This document shows positions 14,468 through 14,864 of a stretch of 14,864 nt of DNA, in pieces. The notes under the pieces were generated by a model. That model searched no databases. It saw nothing but the letters and a program-made list of their open reading frames with translations, and was not told where the DNA came from. The stretch comes from Oligoflexia bacterium. GTDB lineage: Bacteria; Bdellovibrionota; UBA1018. The position numbers were made by a program, and so were the translations under genes. Within the stretch, counting starts at the first letter, position 1. Each line of letters starts with the position of its first letter. The DNA lies in the NCBI GenBank assembly GCA_903928955.1, contig CAIYTD010000301.1:1-14864 (forward strand), in the 5' to 3' direction.

Positions 14468-14864
14468 GCGAAATCAACTCATTCTCTTTCTCGTCCTATT
14501 TCAAACAAATCATACCTTCTCCAAAACGACATCTACCGATCCAAGGAAAGTTACATTTTCTGATAAAAATGACATTCAAACTTTCAACACAGAAAGAAAC
14601 ATCCTCACCCAGCAAAGAGAATTAGGCGATGTAATAGACCGTTACGAGGAATTCAGCTGTGAACAAGATCAGGATGAAATAGAAACAAAAAATCAAAAGC
14701 ATGGAAACTTTCTTTCTCGCAGGCAGATGGAACTAGAACATCAATTCGCAAGAAGACACCTCCTAGATGAACTGAGGAATTCAGAAGCAGAATATTTAAC
14801 TGAAAATCAAAAAGATTTTGCATCTTTTAATAGAAAATTCTGTGGCATAAAAATTAAATTTAAA
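14457..14864 (+). CDS. Secreted charged helical protein of unknown function, 3' end outside window
   Basis: An open frame of 136 codons runs from ATG 14457 to the window edge with no stop. Residues 1-22 are a good signal peptide: basic VKR, hydrophobic LILFLVLF, small residues near TFS. The remainder is strongly charged, rich in Glu, Gln, Lys and Arg and predicted mostly helical (QQRELGDVIDRYEEF, RRQMELEHQFARRHLLDELR). Two Cys, C68 and C129, could pair in the periplasm. The start overlaps the last 11 nt of the patatin gene, as expected inside an operon. There is no recognisable family, and the reading frame is judged real from its length, signal peptide and position. Confidence 0.7.
   Translation, partial: MHVKRNQLILFLVLFQTNHTFSKTTSTDPRKVTFSDKNDIQTFNTERNILTQQRELGDVIDRYEEFSCEQDQDEIETKNQKHGNFLSRRQMELEHQFARRHLLDELRNSEAEYLTENQKDFASFNRKFCGIKIKFK

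Overview
The window looks like a stretch of a Gram-negative, moderately AT-rich bacterial chromosome. The Gram-negative call rests on a predicted outer-membrane beta-barrel, a bifunctional penicillin-binding protein and a FliL-type flagellar protein. A bactofilin, many two-component proteins, and a pseudo-receiver/coiled-coil protein built like myxobacterial AglZ and FrzS suggest a motile member of the former 'Deltaproteobacteria' (Bdellovibrionota or Myxococcota type). That assignment is inference from gene content only. There is no rRNA, tRNA, CRISPR array, insertion sequence or phage gene, and no gene-free stretch longer than about 135 bases.

Region 1 (1-2280, minus strand): a two-gene unit with a 4-nt ATGA overlap. 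The first gene encodes a degenerate receiver, a linker carrying seven 24-bp tandem repeats, and a long coiled coil. The second, cut by the window edge, encodes a degenerate receiver fused to an intact GGDEF diguanylate cyclase domain with an I-site. Neither receiver keeps its phospho-accepting Asp.

Region 2 (2360-5474, plus strand): an operon of a membrane-anchored coiled-coil/beta-domain protein, a bactofilin, a PhnP/RNase Z-like metallo-beta-lactamase-fold hydrolase and alanine dehydrogenase, closed by a clear intrinsic terminator. Region 3 (5519-6823, plus strand): a stand-alone FliL-like protein and a response regulator with an uncharacterised, possibly PilZ-like C-terminal domain. Three plus-strand genes (2360, 5519, 6086) have promoter-like hexamers so close to the start codon that their mRNAs could be leaderless.

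Region 4 (6792-10312, minus strand): a predicted outer-membrane barrel, a membrane histidine kinase with almost no periplasmic loop, a single-domain receiver and a single-domain HPt protein. The last three supply the parts of a His-Asp-His phosphorelay. Its possible final Asp acceptor, the receiver/PilZ-like regulator, lies convergently next to it, and the two genes overlap by 32 nt at their 3' ends.

Region 5 (10447-14864, plus strand): a tightly packed cell-envelope cluster with a class A PBP (PBP1B-like), a YbgC/4HBT-type thioesterase (ATGA overlap), a patatin-like lipase and the start of a secreted, charged, helix-rich protein of unknown function. Several genes use TTG or GTG starts. The parts most likely to be undescribed are the double pseudo-receiver/GGDEF pair and the split phosphorelay facing the receiver/PilZ-like protein.
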